The notes under the pieces: model-generated
Told to the model about the DNA's origin: nothing
What the model saw: the letters and a program-made list of their open reading frames with translations, nothing else
Databases searched by the model: none
Translations under genes and position numbers: made by a program
Shown here: piece by piece, positions 1-8,870 of the stretch
How positions within the stretch are numbered: the stretch's first letter is position 1
How the letters are laid out: each line of letters opens with the position of its first letter
Assembly (NCBI RefSeq): GCF_050313795.1
Contig: NZ_JBNPMC010000014.1
Coordinates: 13,013 to 77,012 of the forward strand
DNA length: 64,000 nt
Reading direction: 5' to 3'
From: CAMBRQ01 sp945870325
GTDB taxonomy: Bacteria; Bacillota; Clostridia; Lachnospirales; Lachnospiraceae

Positions 1-488
1 CGCTCGAACATCGGCTTGATCTCATTGGGCGGTCCGGGAAGCAAGATTGCAATCTTCCCATTCTCCTCCAAGATCAATCCAGGTGCCGTTCCATTATGAT
101 TATCAATCACCTTCGCACCTTCCGGAACCAATGCCTGTTTCCAGTTATTCGCAGTTACCTGGTTGCTGTGAACCCGGCGGAAATACTCCTGAATCCGCTC
201 TTTCGTATGTGCATCCTCATACAATTCTCTGCCGAATACTTTCGCCGTAACTTCTTTCGTCAGATCATCCTTCGTGGGTCCAAGCCCTCCGCTTAAGATT
301 ACAATATCCGACCTTGAAAGTGCCAGACGGATCGCGTCCTCCATCCGCTCCTCATTATCCCCCACTACGCTCTGATGAAAACAAGACAATCCAAGCAGAG
401 CACATTTCTCAGATAAATACGCAGCATTGGTATTCACGATATTGCCCAACAGAATCTCCGTTCCTACAGATATGAATTCTACCGTCAT
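1..488 (-). CDS. cinA: CinA-family protein, N-terminal part (cut by window edge)
   Basis: The visible 162 codons are the N-terminal MoaB/MogA-like (molybdopterin-binding) domain of CinA, a protein tied to nicotinamide-nucleotide recycling and, in some bacteria, competence. The start reads MTVEFISVGTEILLGN. It is followed by the family motifs SGGLGPTKDD (about residues 66-75) and LPGPPNEIKP (about residues 150-159). The C-terminal amidohydrolase half lies outside the window, so its presence cannot be confirmed. The gene starts 3 nt after the pgsA stop, so it is the distal gene of a rimO-pgsA-cinA operon, a common order in Firmicutes. Confidence 0.93.
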   Translation of the reverse strand, partial: MTVEFISVGTEILLGNIVNTNAAYLSEKCALLGLSCFHQSVVGDNEERMEDAIRLALSRSDIVILSGGLGPTKDDLTKEVTAKVFGRELYEDAHTKERIQEYFRRVHSNQVTANNWKQALVPEGAKVIDNHNGTAPGLILEENGKIAILLPGPPNEIKPMFE

Positions 489-491
489 CTA

Positions 492-1034
492 TTACATGCC
501 TCCCTGTGTTAATACCTGCACGTTCTTTGCCACATAATCAATCAAAGATACGACAGTCAATATTAAGGATACCCAGATTAAGACTGTTCCAATCATATCA
601 AATACGCCGCCGAAATCAGCAATCAGCACAATAATCATAGCCATCTGGGATACAGTCTTGAACTTGCCCCAGTAACTTGCTGCAATGACGATTCCGTTAT
701 CAGAAGCCACCAGACGAAATCCACTGATAATAAATTCTCTCGCAATAATTACGATAACGAACCATGCTTTCAGTTTTCCGGAAGGAATCATACAGATCAT
801 AGCAGAACATACCAGCAGTTTATCCGCCAGCGGATCCATAAACTTTCCGAAATTCGTCACCAAATTCCTTGCACGCGCAATCTTTCCATCGAGCATATCA
901 GTAAGGCTTGCCACACAGAAGATCACCAGCGCAATCCATTTATTTGCAGCACCACCCACATCTGTCAACATAAAAAATACAAAAAACGGCACCATAATCA
1001 CTCTTAATACTGTTAACTTATTTGGTAAATTCAT
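492..1034 (-). CDS. pgsA: CDP-diacylglycerol--glycerol-3-phosphate 3-phosphatidyltransferase
   Basis: This 180-residue integral membrane enzyme makes phosphatidylglycerol phosphate, the committed step to phosphatidylglycerol and cardiolipin. It starts MNLPNKLTVLRVIMVP, the usual PgsA N-terminus. It carries the CDP-alcohol phosphotransferase signature DMLDGKIARARN followed by FGKFMDPLADK (about residues 46-71), whose aspartates bind metal and substrate. Several hydrophobic segments follow. The start codon overlaps the rimO stop by one base (TAATG), which suggests translational coupling. cinA follows after 3 nt. Length is typical of the family. Confidence 0.97.
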   Translation of the reverse strand: MNLPNKLTVLRVIMVPFFVFFMLTDVGGAANKWIALVIFCVASLTDMLDGKIARARNLVTNFGKFMDPLADKLLVCSAMICMIPSGKLKAWFVIVIIAREFIISGFRLVASDNGIVIAASYWGKFKTVSQMAMIIVLIADFGGVFDMIGTVLIWVSLILTVVSLIDYVAKNVQVLTQGGM

Positions 1035-2356
1035 TACATCAACTCTCCTATCAAATCATATTCTAATGCTCCGGTCACTTTCACTTTCGCGAAATCCCCT
1101 GACATCAGTTCTTCTTCTGTATTAATGAAAATCAGACCATCCACATTCGGCGCATCCTTATAGGTTCTGCCTACATATGCATTCTCATCAGCAACTTTTC
1201 CTTCAATCATCACCAGCACTTCCCTGCCAATCATAGACTCTGCCTGATCAAATACAATTTCCTGCTGTAATTCCATCAGTTCTGCCTGACGGTCTTCTTT
1301 TACTTCCTCCGGTATCTGCTCCGGCATCGCGGCAGCCGGCGTATCTTCTTCCGGTGAATAAGTAAATACTCCTAGCCGGTCGAATTCCATCTCATCAACG
1401 AATTCCATCAGTTCCTCATGCTGCTCCTTTGTCTCTCCCGGGAAACCTGTGATCAATGTTGTACGAAGTGTAATATCCGGTATCTCCTCACGAAGCCGTC
1501 CAATAATCTCTATCAACTGTTGTTTTGATGTCCGTCTTCCCATCCGCTTCAAAATCTCATCATTCGCATGCTGAATCGGAAGATCCAGATAATTGCAGAT
1601 CTTTGACTCCTCTTTCATCACTTGAATCAAGGAATCATCAATCTCCTCAGGGTAACAGTAGAGAATTCGAATCCAGCGGATTCCGCTAATCTTGCATAAC
1701 TCCCTTAACAGTTTATGAAGAGATTTCTCGCCGTAGAGATCCTTTCCATACAGTGTTGTCTCCTGTGCAACCAGAATCAATTCCTTAACACCTTGCTCCG
1801 CCAGTTCTTCCGCTTCTTTCACCAGTCGTCCCATAGGCACGCTTCGATAATTGCCTCGTATCTTAGGAATAATGCAATACGTACAATGCTTGTCGCATCC
1901 TTCTGCAATCTTCAGATACGCATAATGCCCGCCAGTCGTGACTAACCGCTTCGAATCCACAAGCGGAAGTTCATCGATATCTGCCAGTTCTACATGTCCA
2001 TTTCCCGCCAAAGCCTCTTCTACAGCCTGAACAATCTTATCATAAGATGTCGTTCCCAGGACAGCGTCCACTTCCGGAATCTCATCCAATATCTCCTGCT
2101 GATATCTCTGGGCGAGGCAGCCGGTTACGATCAACGCTTTCAATCTTCCGTCCGTCTTATACTCTGCCATCTCCAGTATGGTCTGAATGCTCTCCTCCTT
2201 CGCATCATGGATGAAGCAGCAGGTATTCACTACAATTACATCTGCCATCGTCTCATCATCCACGATCTGATAGCCTTTTGCATCTAATAGCCCCAGCATG
2301 ACTTCCGAATCTACCAGATTCTTATCACATCCAAGGGATATAAATAATATATTCAT
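1034..2356 (-). CDS. rimO: Ribosomal protein S12 methylthiotransferase RimO
   Basis: RimO is a radical-SAM enzyme that adds a methylthio group to a conserved aspartate of ribosomal protein S12. The N-terminal UPF0004 domain starts MNILFISLGCDKNLVDSE and holds cluster cysteines. The radical-SAM motif CDKHCTYC lies near residue 145, and a C-terminal TRAM domain ends the protein. I use the start at 2356 rather than an in-frame ATG 7 codons upstream, because an AAGGAGG ribosome site sits 5 nt before it and the family begins at MNILF. A possible terminator separates it from rpoZ upstream. The protein is 440 residues, normal for RimO. Confidence 0.96.
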   Translation of the reverse strand: MNILFISLGCDKNLVDSEVMLGLLDAKGYQIVDDETMADVIVVNTCCFIHDAKEESIQTILEMAEYKTDGRLKALIVTGCLAQRYQQEILDEIPEVDAVLGTTSYDKIVQAVEEALAGNGHVELADIDELPLVDSKRLVTTGGHYAYLKIAEGCDKHCTYCIIPKIRGNYRSVPMGRLVKEAEELAEQGVKELILVAQETTLYGKDLYGEKSLHKLLRELCKISGIRWIRILYCYPEEIDDSLIQVMKEESKICNYLDLPIQHANDEILKRMGRRTSKQQLIEIIGRLREEIPDITLRTTLITGFPGETKEQHEELMEFVDEMEFDRLGVFTYSPEEDTPAAAMPEQIPEEVKEDRQAELMELQQEIVFDQAESMIGREVLVMIEGKVADENAYVGRTYKDAPNVDGLIFINTEEELMSGDFAKVKVTGALEYDLIGELM

Positions 2357-2412
2357 TCGTTCCTCCTTCTGTTGCATTTCTCCGAATTACTATGACCTGA
2401 ATACTGTGAAGA

Positions 2413-2440
2413 AAGGCAGATACCTCACGGCATCTGCCTT
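2413..2440 (-). terminator. Possible terminator between rpoZ and rimO
   Basis: A 9-bp perfect stem (AAGGCAGAT / ATCTGCCTT) with a 10-nt loop sits between the rpoZ stop and the rimO start. On the minus strand it is followed by TTTCTTC, a modest U-rich tract. It may stop or attenuate transcription from the yicC-gmk-rpoZ unit into rimO-pgsA-cinA. Confidence 0.6.
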
Positions 2441-2458
2441 ATATCCCATAATATTCTG

Positions 2459-2695
2459 CTATTCTTCCTCACCGACAACTTTAATCTTCGCCTGGTTCAG
2501 TTCATCAATGGCAACAGACAATGGCTTCTCGCCATCCTTTACTGCCACCAGCGGCATAGATCCGTCAATGATCTCTCTTGCTCTCTTAGCGGTAGCCATA
2601 ACGATAGAATAACGGCTGTTAACAACCTTTGTTGCACCTTCTTCTACGTCTTTGTTCACTACCTTCATTAAATCTGTGTAAGATGGATGTAACAT
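2459..2695 (-). CDS. rpoZ: RNA polymerase omega subunit
   Basis: This 78-residue protein matches omega, the small subunit that helps assemble the beta' subunit of RNA polymerase. The recognisable core is SRYSIVMATAKRAREI (about residues 27-42), followed by KPLSVAIDEL. The start MLHPSYTDLM is typical of clostridial omega. It follows gmk by 3 nt, the near-universal gmk-rpoZ order in Firmicutes, so the two are co-transcribed. Confidence 0.96.
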   Translation of the reverse strand: MLHPSYTDLMKVVNKDVEEGATKVVNSRYSIVMATAKRAREIIDGSMPLVAVKDGEKPLSVAIDELNQAKIKVVGEEE

Positions 2696-2698
2696 ACA

Positions 2699-3319
2699 CT
2701 ATTCTCCTTTCAATTCTGCTTTCATATGCTCTATAAATTCTGTATTACGGTAACTTCTTCTGTGCTCTCCCTGAATAATCCGATGCATCTCCTCCACACA
2801 ATCCTGGAGCACATCATTGATAATCAGATAATCATACTTATCCATGCCTTCGGCTTCTTCCTTGGCACGATTCATGCGGAAATCGATCACTTCCATGGTC
2901 TCTGTTCCGCGTCCCACCAGACGATCTCTTAATTCTTTCGCACTCGGCGGAGTTACGAACAGAAGCAATGTCTCCGGGAACTTCTCTTTTACCTTCAATG
3001 CACCCTGGATCTCAATCTCCAGGATTACATCTTTCCCGGCTTCAAGCTGCTCCTCTACATATGCACGCGGCGTTCCATAGTAATTATCCACGTATCTAGC
3101 ATACTCTATCAATTCGTCTTTCGCAATCATTTTTTCAAATTCTTCTACAGTTTTAAAGAAATATTCCCTACCATCTTCTTCTCCCGGACGGGGTCCTCGG
3201 GTCGTTGCAGAGATGGATAATGCATAATTATCATACTGGCTCATGATTTCTTTCATGATCGTCCCCTTGCCGGCTCCCGAGAATCCGGATACAACGATAA
3301 GAATTCCTCTTTCCTTCAT
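2699..3319 (-). CDS. gmk: Guanylate kinase
   Basis: Guanylate kinase phosphorylates GMP/dGMP to GDP/dGDP. From the start chosen here (MKERGILIVVSGFSGAGKG) the protein is 206 residues, the normal length. The P-loop SGFSGAGKGT lies near residues 11-20, the GMP-binding TTRGPRPGEEDG near residue 39, and EYFF follows. A longer in-frame reading to 3418 exists, but GAGAGGA precedes the ATG at 3319 and family alignment supports the shorter form. It lies between yicC and rpoZ. The small remA gene (DUF370) that often sits between yicC and gmk is not found in the 61-nt gap. Confidence 0.96.
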   Translation of the reverse strand: MKERGILIVVSGFSGAGKGTIMKEIMSQYDNYALSISATTRGPRPGEEDGREYFFKTVEEFEKMIAKDELIEYARYVDNYYGTPRAYVEEQLEAGKDVILEIEIQGALKVKEKFPETLLLFVTPPSAKELRDRLVGRGTETMEVIDFRMNRAKEEAEGMDKYDYLIINDVLQDCVEEMHRIIQGEHRRSYRNTEFIEHMKAELKGE

Positions 3320-3380
3320 GGACTTGTCCTCTCTATCCTTACAATATTCACTCACTATTATCAGATCATCCTCTGTCATT

Positions 3381-4262
3381 CTACTCAATATTCTGAATCT
3401 GCTCTCTAACCTTCTCAATCTCCGTCTTCAGATCGATTCCGATATTCGATATCTCCAGATCATTGGCTTTTGAAAGAATCGTGTTCGCCTCACGGTTCAT
3501 CTCCTGAGCGATAAAGTCAAGTTTGCGTCCAATACCGCTTTCTTCTGACTGAAGCGTCTCCTTCATATGTACGATGTGGCTGCGCAGCCTTACTACTTCT
3601 TCATCCGTACAGATCTTATCAGCAAATATCACTACCTCTGCTGCGATTCTTCCTTCTTCAATCTTGGTATCTTCCAGAAGTTCCCGAACCTTCGCCTCCA
3701 GTTTTTCCCTGTATTCCGCAATAATCTTCGGAGAACGTTCTTCGATATAGCCCACCAGCGTCAGCATACCATCCAACTTGTTGATGATATCCTTCTTCAG
3801 ATTCTCTCCCTCCAGGGTTCTGGTCTCAACAAACTGTCTGATAGCGCCGTCCAAAGCCTTCTTAAGACCATGCCACAATTCCTCTTCATCGACTACCTGT
3901 TCTTCCATTGTCAGTACTTCAGGATAACGCGACAATGCAGATACCCGAATATCATTTTCCAAAGCAAAGGTGTCTGACATCTGTTTAAAATAAGTCAGAT
4001 ATTCGCCTGCCAGCTTCTCATTATATTTCAACGACACCTGGCTCTCTGACATATCTTCATAGGTAATGAAGATATCAACCTTTCCTCTCTGAACACTCTG
4101 TTTTAACAAATTACGAATTGCACTCTCGAAAAAATTCAGTTTCTTCGGCATACGGATATTCGCATCCAGGTAACGATGATTCACACCTTTCATCTCAACT
4201 GTGAATTTCCGTTCCCCATCAGATACTTCGCAGCGTCCAAATCCTGTCATACTTTTTATCAT
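3381..4262 (-). CDS. yicC: YicC family endoribonuclease
   Basis: This 293-residue protein starts MIKSMTGFGRCE, the hallmark of the YicC family, and ends in the DUF1732 region (IAQEMNREANTILSK). E. coli YicC and Bacillus YloC are endoribonucleases. The charged central helical part (residues about 150-230) fits the known elongated structure. It is the first gene of a yicC-gmk-rpoZ operon and is divergent from rqcH. Confidence 0.94.
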   Translation of the reverse strand: MIKSMTGFGRCEVSDGERKFTVEMKGVNHRYLDANIRMPKKLNFFESAIRNLLKQSVQRGKVDIFITYEDMSESQVSLKYNEKLAGEYLTYFKQMSDTFALENDIRVSALSRYPEVLTMEEQVVDEEELWHGLKKALDGAIRQFVETRTLEGENLKKDIINKLDGMLTLVGYIEERSPKIIAEYREKLEAKVRELLEDTKIEEGRIAAEVVIFADKICTDEEVVRLRSHIVHMKETLQSEESGIGRKLDFIAQEMNREANTILSKANDLEISNIGIDLKTEIEKVREQIQNIE

Positions 4263-4392
4263 GATATGAACCTCTTTTTATAATGTATTTTGTGTAAATG
4301 GCGTTGATTGCCACTGTTTATTATAAGACATTTGGCAAATTGCGTCAACCATGTTATACTGGTTAGCAATATGAAAGGAAGGGATTTTAGTT

Positions 4393-6132
4393 ATGGCTTT
4401 TGATGGAATTACTGTGGCAGCTATGGTGGCGGAATTGAAGGAGAATCTGGCAGGAGGAAGAATCGCTAAGATTGCGCAGCCAGAGGCAGATGAGTTGTTA
4501 CTAACGGTCAAGACGCCGCAGGGACAGAAGAGGCTTTATATATCGGCGAGTGCTTCGCTTCCATTGGTTTATCTGACAGATGAGAATAAACCAAGCCCTA
4601 TGACGGCGCCGAATTTTTGCATGCTGCTTCGGAAGCATATCGGAAACGGAAGGATTACAGGTATCTCGCAGCCAGGGCTTGAGAGGATCATTCATCTGGA
4701 GATTGAGCATCTGGACGAACTGGGTGATCTATGCAAGAAGCAATTGATCATTGAGATTATGGGAAAGCACAGCAATATTATCTTCTGTGATGATAAGGGG
4801 ATGATCATTGACAGTATCAAGCATGTATCGGCGCAAATGAGTTCTGTGCGGGAAGTATTGCCCGGACGGGAATATTTTATACCGGATACAATGTCGAAAC
4901 TTAATCCACTGACCGTGGAAGTCGAAGAATTCTCCCAGGTATTGCTAAGTAAGCCTATGGCCGTCGGAAAAGCCATTTATACCAGTTTTACCGGAATCAG
5001 CCCTGTTGTCTCGGAAGAGATCTGCTACCGGGCTGGGATTGAATCTGGTATGCCCGCGGGGGATTTGTCTTTGGACATACTAACACATTTATATCGGCAA
5101 TTTACTTATTATATGGACGACGTAAAATCTGATGCCTACCGACCTGTTATCTATTATGACGGCAATGCTCCAAAAGAATTCAGCGCTCTTTTACTGTCGC
5201 ATTATAGCCAGTATGCTCCGAAGGAATTCGATTCTATTTCTCAGGTGCTTGACACTTATTATTCGACCAAGAATATGCTGACAAGAATCCGTCAAAAAAG
5301 CGCGGATCTGCGCCATGTGGTGCAGACTTCACTGGAACGGAACCGTAAGAAATACGACTTACAGTCCAAACAGTTAAAAGATACAGAAAATCGAGAAAAA
5401 TATAAGGTATATGGTGAATTGATCAATGCCTATGGATATAATCTGCCATCCGGATCTAAAGAATTGACCGCCCTGAATTATTATACGAATCAGGAGATCA
5501 CGATTCCGTTAGATCCGACTATGACACCACAAGAAAACTCACAGAAGTACTTTAGCAAGTACAATAAGCAGAAACGTACCTACGAAGCACTGACCGAGTT
5601 GATCCAGGAAACCGCAGATGATATTCAGTATCTGGAATCTATTAGCAATGCGCTGGATATTGCCATGAGCGAAGCTGACCTGGCACAGATCAAGGAAGAA
5701 CTGATGCAGAGCGGCTACATCCGCAGGAAATTTACGAAGAAAAAAGCGAAGATTACCAGCAAGCCGATGCATTATATCTCCAGTGACGGATACCATATAT
5801 ATGTCGGCAAGAATAACCTTCAGAATGATGAACTGACTTTTTCTTTTGCTGCCGGAAATGACTGGTGGTTTCATGCAAAAGGCGCTCCGGGTTCGCATGT
5901 AATTGTCAAGACCAATGGAGATGAATTGCCTGACCGTACTTTCGAAGAAGCAGGCAAACTAGCTGCGTACTATTCTAAAAATCGCGGAAGCGATAAGGTT
6001 GAGATTGATTATGTGGAGAAGAAGCATGTGAAGAAGCCGAATGGAGCGAAGCCGGGATTCGTCGTGTATTATACGAATTATTCGCTTATGATTGATTCTG
6101 ATATCTCTAATATAGAAGCCGTGCAGGATTAA
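4393..6132 (+). CDS. rqcH: Rqc2 homolog RqcH (NFACT protein)
   Basis: RqcH binds stalled 50S-peptidyl-tRNA complexes and recruits alanyl-tRNA to add C-terminal alanine tails that mark the nascent chain for degradation. The NFACT-N domain starts MAFDGITVAAMV and includes GKHSNIIF near residue 123. A helical coiled-coil middle part spans about residues 290-450. The C-terminal NFACT-R (DUF814) domain has DWWFHAKGAPGSHV near residues 493-506. At 579 residues it is full length. AAGGAAGGG precedes the ATG. It stands alone, divergent from yicC, and a hairpin overlaps its stop codon. Confidence 0.95.
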   Translation: MAFDGITVAAMVAELKENLAGGRIAKIAQPEADELLLTVKTPQGQKRLYISASASLPLVYLTDENKPSPMTAPNFCMLLRKHIGNGRITGISQPGLERIIHLEIEHLDELGDLCKKQLIIEIMGKHSNIIFCDDKGMIIDSIKHVSAQMSSVREVLPGREYFIPDTMSKLNPLTVEVEEFSQVLLSKPMAVGKAIYTSFTGISPVVSEEICYRAGIESGMPAGDLSLDILTHLYRQFTYYMDDVKSDAYRPVIYYDGNAPKEFSALLLSHYSQYAPKEFDSISQVLDTYYSTKNMLTRIRQKSADLRHVVQTSLERNRKKYDLQSKQLKDTENREKYKVYGELINAYGYNLPSGSKELTALNYYTNQEITIPLDPTMTPQENSQKYFSKYNKQKRTYEALTELIQETADDIQYLESISNALDIAMSEADLAQIKEELMQSGYIRRKFTKKKAKITSKPMHYISSDGYHIYVGKNNLQNDELTFSFAAGNDWWFHAKGAPGSHVIVKTNGDELPDRTFEEAGKLAAYYSKNRGSDKVEIDYVEKKHVKKPNGAKPGFVVYYTNYSLMIDSDISNIEAVQD

Positions 6133-6143
6133 CCCGCACGGCT
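6117..6143 (+). terminator. Terminator of rqcH
   Basis: An 8-bp perfect stem (AGCCGTGC / GCACGGCT) encloses the rqcH stop codon and is followed by an A/T-rich run. It sits between convergent rqcH and the MATE gene and may work in both directions. Confidence 0.65.
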
Positions 6144-6167
6144 TATGATTTAATCATTGTTTTCTTA

Positions 6168-7490
6168 TTATTTTCTTTTCTTCTTCATGACTACCAGCCC
6201 AGTCACATCTGCCAGCAGCCACCCAATCGGTATCGCCCACCAGATTCCCCATACGCCGATCTTCGGCATCGGAGCCAGCACATAAGCCAGAAGCACTCTG
6301 GTCCCAAGCGATATCACCGTAAGCACTACAGACATCTCCGGCCAGCCAATCCCACGGTAATACCCATATAACAGAAACAGGATTCCAATTCCGCAGTAGA
6401 AACTGCCTTCTACCCGCAGATATCCCACGCCAACGCGTATGATCTCGGTTTCCCCCGGATTCACGAATATCATCATCAGATACGGTGCTGCCAAGAATAC
6501 GAACACCGATACAATCACGCAGAACTCAACCGAAATCTTAACTGCCGCCCTTACTCCCTCACCCACACGCTCGCGCTTTCCTGCACCATGATTCTGAGAG
6601 ATGAAGATAGAAAATGAATTTCCGAACTCCTGTGCCGGCATATAGGCAAATGAATCAATTTTCACTGCTGCTGCATATGCTGCCATGACCGCTGTTCCAA
6701 AACTATTGACCAATCCCTGAATCATCAGTATTCCAAAATTCATTACTGACTGCTGGATGCTTGCCGCCAGAGAGAATCTTACAATCTCCTTCATCTGTCC
6801 CATAGCCTGCCTTGCTCTTCCAAAATCTGGCCGAAGTCCCGGCTCTTTCCACCAGGTATAGATTCCGATTCCAACCCCAGAGACAATCTGGGCAATGACC
6901 GTAGCGATTGCCGCTCCGCCAATCCCCCAGTGCAGCCCCATAACAAACCACAGATCCAAGATAATATTCAACACGGATGCTATCCCCAGGAACCAAAGAG
7001 GTGTCACAGAATCTCCTACAGCCCGCAGAAGGAATGCGTAATAATTATACAAAAACACGAAGAATATTTCCCAAAATATAAGCCATACATATTCCCGCAT
7101 CAGTCCCTCCAGCGAGGCAGGCGTCTGAAGCAGCCGCAATATCCCGTCCAAGCCTGCAAAAACCAGGATATTCATAAGAATCGAGATGCCTCCAATGAAC
7201 AGGAAAGACGCCAGAATCCCGTCCTTCATTCTTAGATTATCTCGTCTTCCATAATAATAGGAGAAAACAGATCCGCTTCCCATGCAAAGCCCTATTAATA
7301 TAGAAGTCAAAAAAGTCATCAAAGTATAAGCAGATCCCACTGCCGCCAAAGCCTCGGCACCTAAGACCTGCCCTACAATTAGTGTGTCAGCAATATTATA
7401 ACACTGCTGTAACAGATTCCCCAATATCATCGGTCCCGCGAACTTAATCATTGTCCGCGAGACATTTCCACTCGTTAATTCCTTACTCAT
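6168..7490 (-). CDS. MATE family efflux transporter
   Basis: This 440-residue polytopic protein belongs to the MATE/MatE (NorM/DinF-type) cation-coupled exporters. It starts MSKELTSGNVSRTMIKFAGPM and has the family pattern LLQQCYNIADTLIVGQ near residue 27. The internal repeat of the two six-helix halves is visible (second half near VMNFGILMIQGLVNSFG). The substrate cannot be told from sequence. It follows the DUF815 ATPase gene by 37 nt and may be co-transcribed with it. A second, more distant MATE gene lies at 61.7 kb. Confidence 0.93.
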   Translation of the reverse strand: MSKELTSGNVSRTMIKFAGPMILGNLLQQCYNIADTLIVGQVLGAEALAAVGSAYTLMTFLTSILIGLCMGSGSVFSYYYGRRDNLRMKDGILASFLFIGGISILMNILVFAGLDGILRLLQTPASLEGLMREYVWLIFWEIFFVFLYNYYAFLLRAVGDSVTPLWFLGIASVLNIILDLWFVMGLHWGIGGAAIATVIAQIVSGVGIGIYTWWKEPGLRPDFGRARQAMGQMKEIVRFSLAASIQQSVMNFGILMIQGLVNSFGTAVMAAYAAAVKIDSFAYMPAQEFGNSFSIFISQNHGAGKRERVGEGVRAAVKISVEFCVIVSVFVFLAAPYLMMIFVNPGETEIIRVGVGYLRVEGSFYCGIGILFLLYGYYRGIGWPEMSVVLTVISLGTRVLLAYVLAPMPKIGVWGIWWAIPIGWLLADVTGLVVMKKKRK

Positions 7491-7527
7491 AACTCTGTTT
7501 TCTTAATCTTAACCTCTTACCTTATAC

Positions 7528-8820
7528 CTAATACACCGTCCCCGCCAAATAGTCAATAAACTGCTGTGCCGTTCTTCCCGACAATCCGCCATGACTCAGT
7601 TCCCATTTATTCGCCTCCAGAAGCAGTTCATCCTCCGGCATCTCAATTCCATTCTTAGCCGCAAGCTGCCGCACGATCTCCTGGAATTCTTTCTTATCCG
7701 GCTTACCGAAATAAATCGTGACTCCGAATCTTGCCACCAGTGACAGTTTCTCCTGTACCGTATCATTCGTATGCAGTTCCTCATCCCGGTCTTCCTTATC
7801 CCGGAATGTCTCCCGGATCAGATGTCTCCTATTAGAAGTTGCATAGATCAGCACATTCTCCGGCTTTCTTTCAAGCCCGCCTTCAATCACTGCTTTCAGA
7901 TATTTATACTCAATCTCGAATTCCTCGAATGACAGATCATCCATATAGATAATGAACTTATAATTTCGATTCTTAATCTGCGCAATAATGTCGTTCAGAT
8001 CCTGGAATTGATGCTTGTACACCTCAATCATCCGAAGCCCCTGGTCATAATACTGGTTCAATATCGCCTTAATAGAAGAAGACTTACCCGTCCCGGCATC
8101 TCCGAATAACAGACAGTTATTCGCCCTCCTGCCTTCCACGAATGCCTTCGTATTATCAATCAGTTTCTTCTTCGCAATCTCGTATCCGACCAGATCATCC
8201 AGATGCACATGTGCAATATTGGTGATTGGAACAATCTTAGCCCCTTCTTCCCGATGCTCAACGCGGAATGCCTTATGAAGCCCTAATTTGCCCACGCCAA
8301 ATTCTTTATAGAACTGTGTCAGGGTCGCCTTGAACTCTTCTGCATCCTTCGTAGCCGCAAGGTTTTCGCTCAGATCACAGATTCTGTCGCGGATTCTCCG
8401 GTTGAATACCTTTCCATATCCGCTTGCCCCCTGATATTCCATCAGAATAGACAGGCATCCGGCATCTAATGCATCCTCCAGTTCTTTGAAATTATAATCA
8501 AACAACTCCTTAAATATAGTGAAATCATGCAATGCCACATCATTGATACTGCCCTGTACTTCTCCCACGATCTCGCAAGAAGTACTGTATGCATTCTCAT
8601 GGCTTGCCAGCAAGTATGTCAGATAATTATGCCAGAGATTCCCCTCGAAGCCGTGACTTACTGCCATCTCCAGGATCTCATTCACCGTTTCAAACAGAAG
8701 TCCCTTCAGATCTTCCTGGTTATAATAATCATTGTCATAATTCTCCATAAGAAACGTCATATCCTGAAGAATCTGACCCTCTTCCATATGTTTATACAAC
8801 ATTAACTCATTGGTTCTCAT
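7528..8820 (-). CDS. DUF815 family AAA+ ATPase
   Basis: This 430-residue protein has the DUF815 ATP-binding domain in its C-terminal two thirds. The Walker A motif LLFGDAGTGKSSS lies near residue 238, the Walker B-like FIIYMDDLSF near residue 290, and YATSNRRHLIRE (sensor region) near residue 327. Members are common in Lachnospiraceae; the cellular role is unknown. The N-terminal ~190 residues look alpha-helical and carry no motif I recognise. It lies between pheA and the MATE gene on the same strand. Confidence 0.9.
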   Translation of the reverse strand: MRTNELMLYKHMEEGQILQDMTFLMENYDNDYYNQEDLKGLLFETVNEILEMAVSHGFEGNLWHNYLTYLLASHENAYSTSCEIVGEVQGSINDVALHDFTIFKELFDYNFKELEDALDAGCLSILMEYQGASGYGKVFNRRIRDRICDLSENLAATKDAEEFKATLTQFYKEFGVGKLGLHKAFRVEHREEGAKIVPITNIAHVHLDDLVGYEIAKKKLIDNTKAFVEGRRANNCLLFGDAGTGKSSSIKAILNQYYDQGLRMIEVYKHQFQDLNDIIAQIKNRNYKFIIYMDDLSFEEFEIEYKYLKAVIEGGLERKPENVLIYATSNRRHLIRETFRDKEDRDEELHTNDTVQEKLSLVARFGVTIYFGKPDKKEFQEIVRQLAAKNGIEMPEDELLLEANKWELSHGGLSGRTAQQFIDYLAGTVY

Positions 8821-8870
8821 TCTTTACACCCCTGATCATTGATATTCTTTATACACTGTCATAACCGTAT

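Noticed and set aside
2299..3418. Frameshift or fusion between gmk and an upstream reading frame
   Set aside because: The N-terminal extension of the gmk frame is simply read-through of the intergenic region; the start at 3319 has a ribosome site and gives the normal length.
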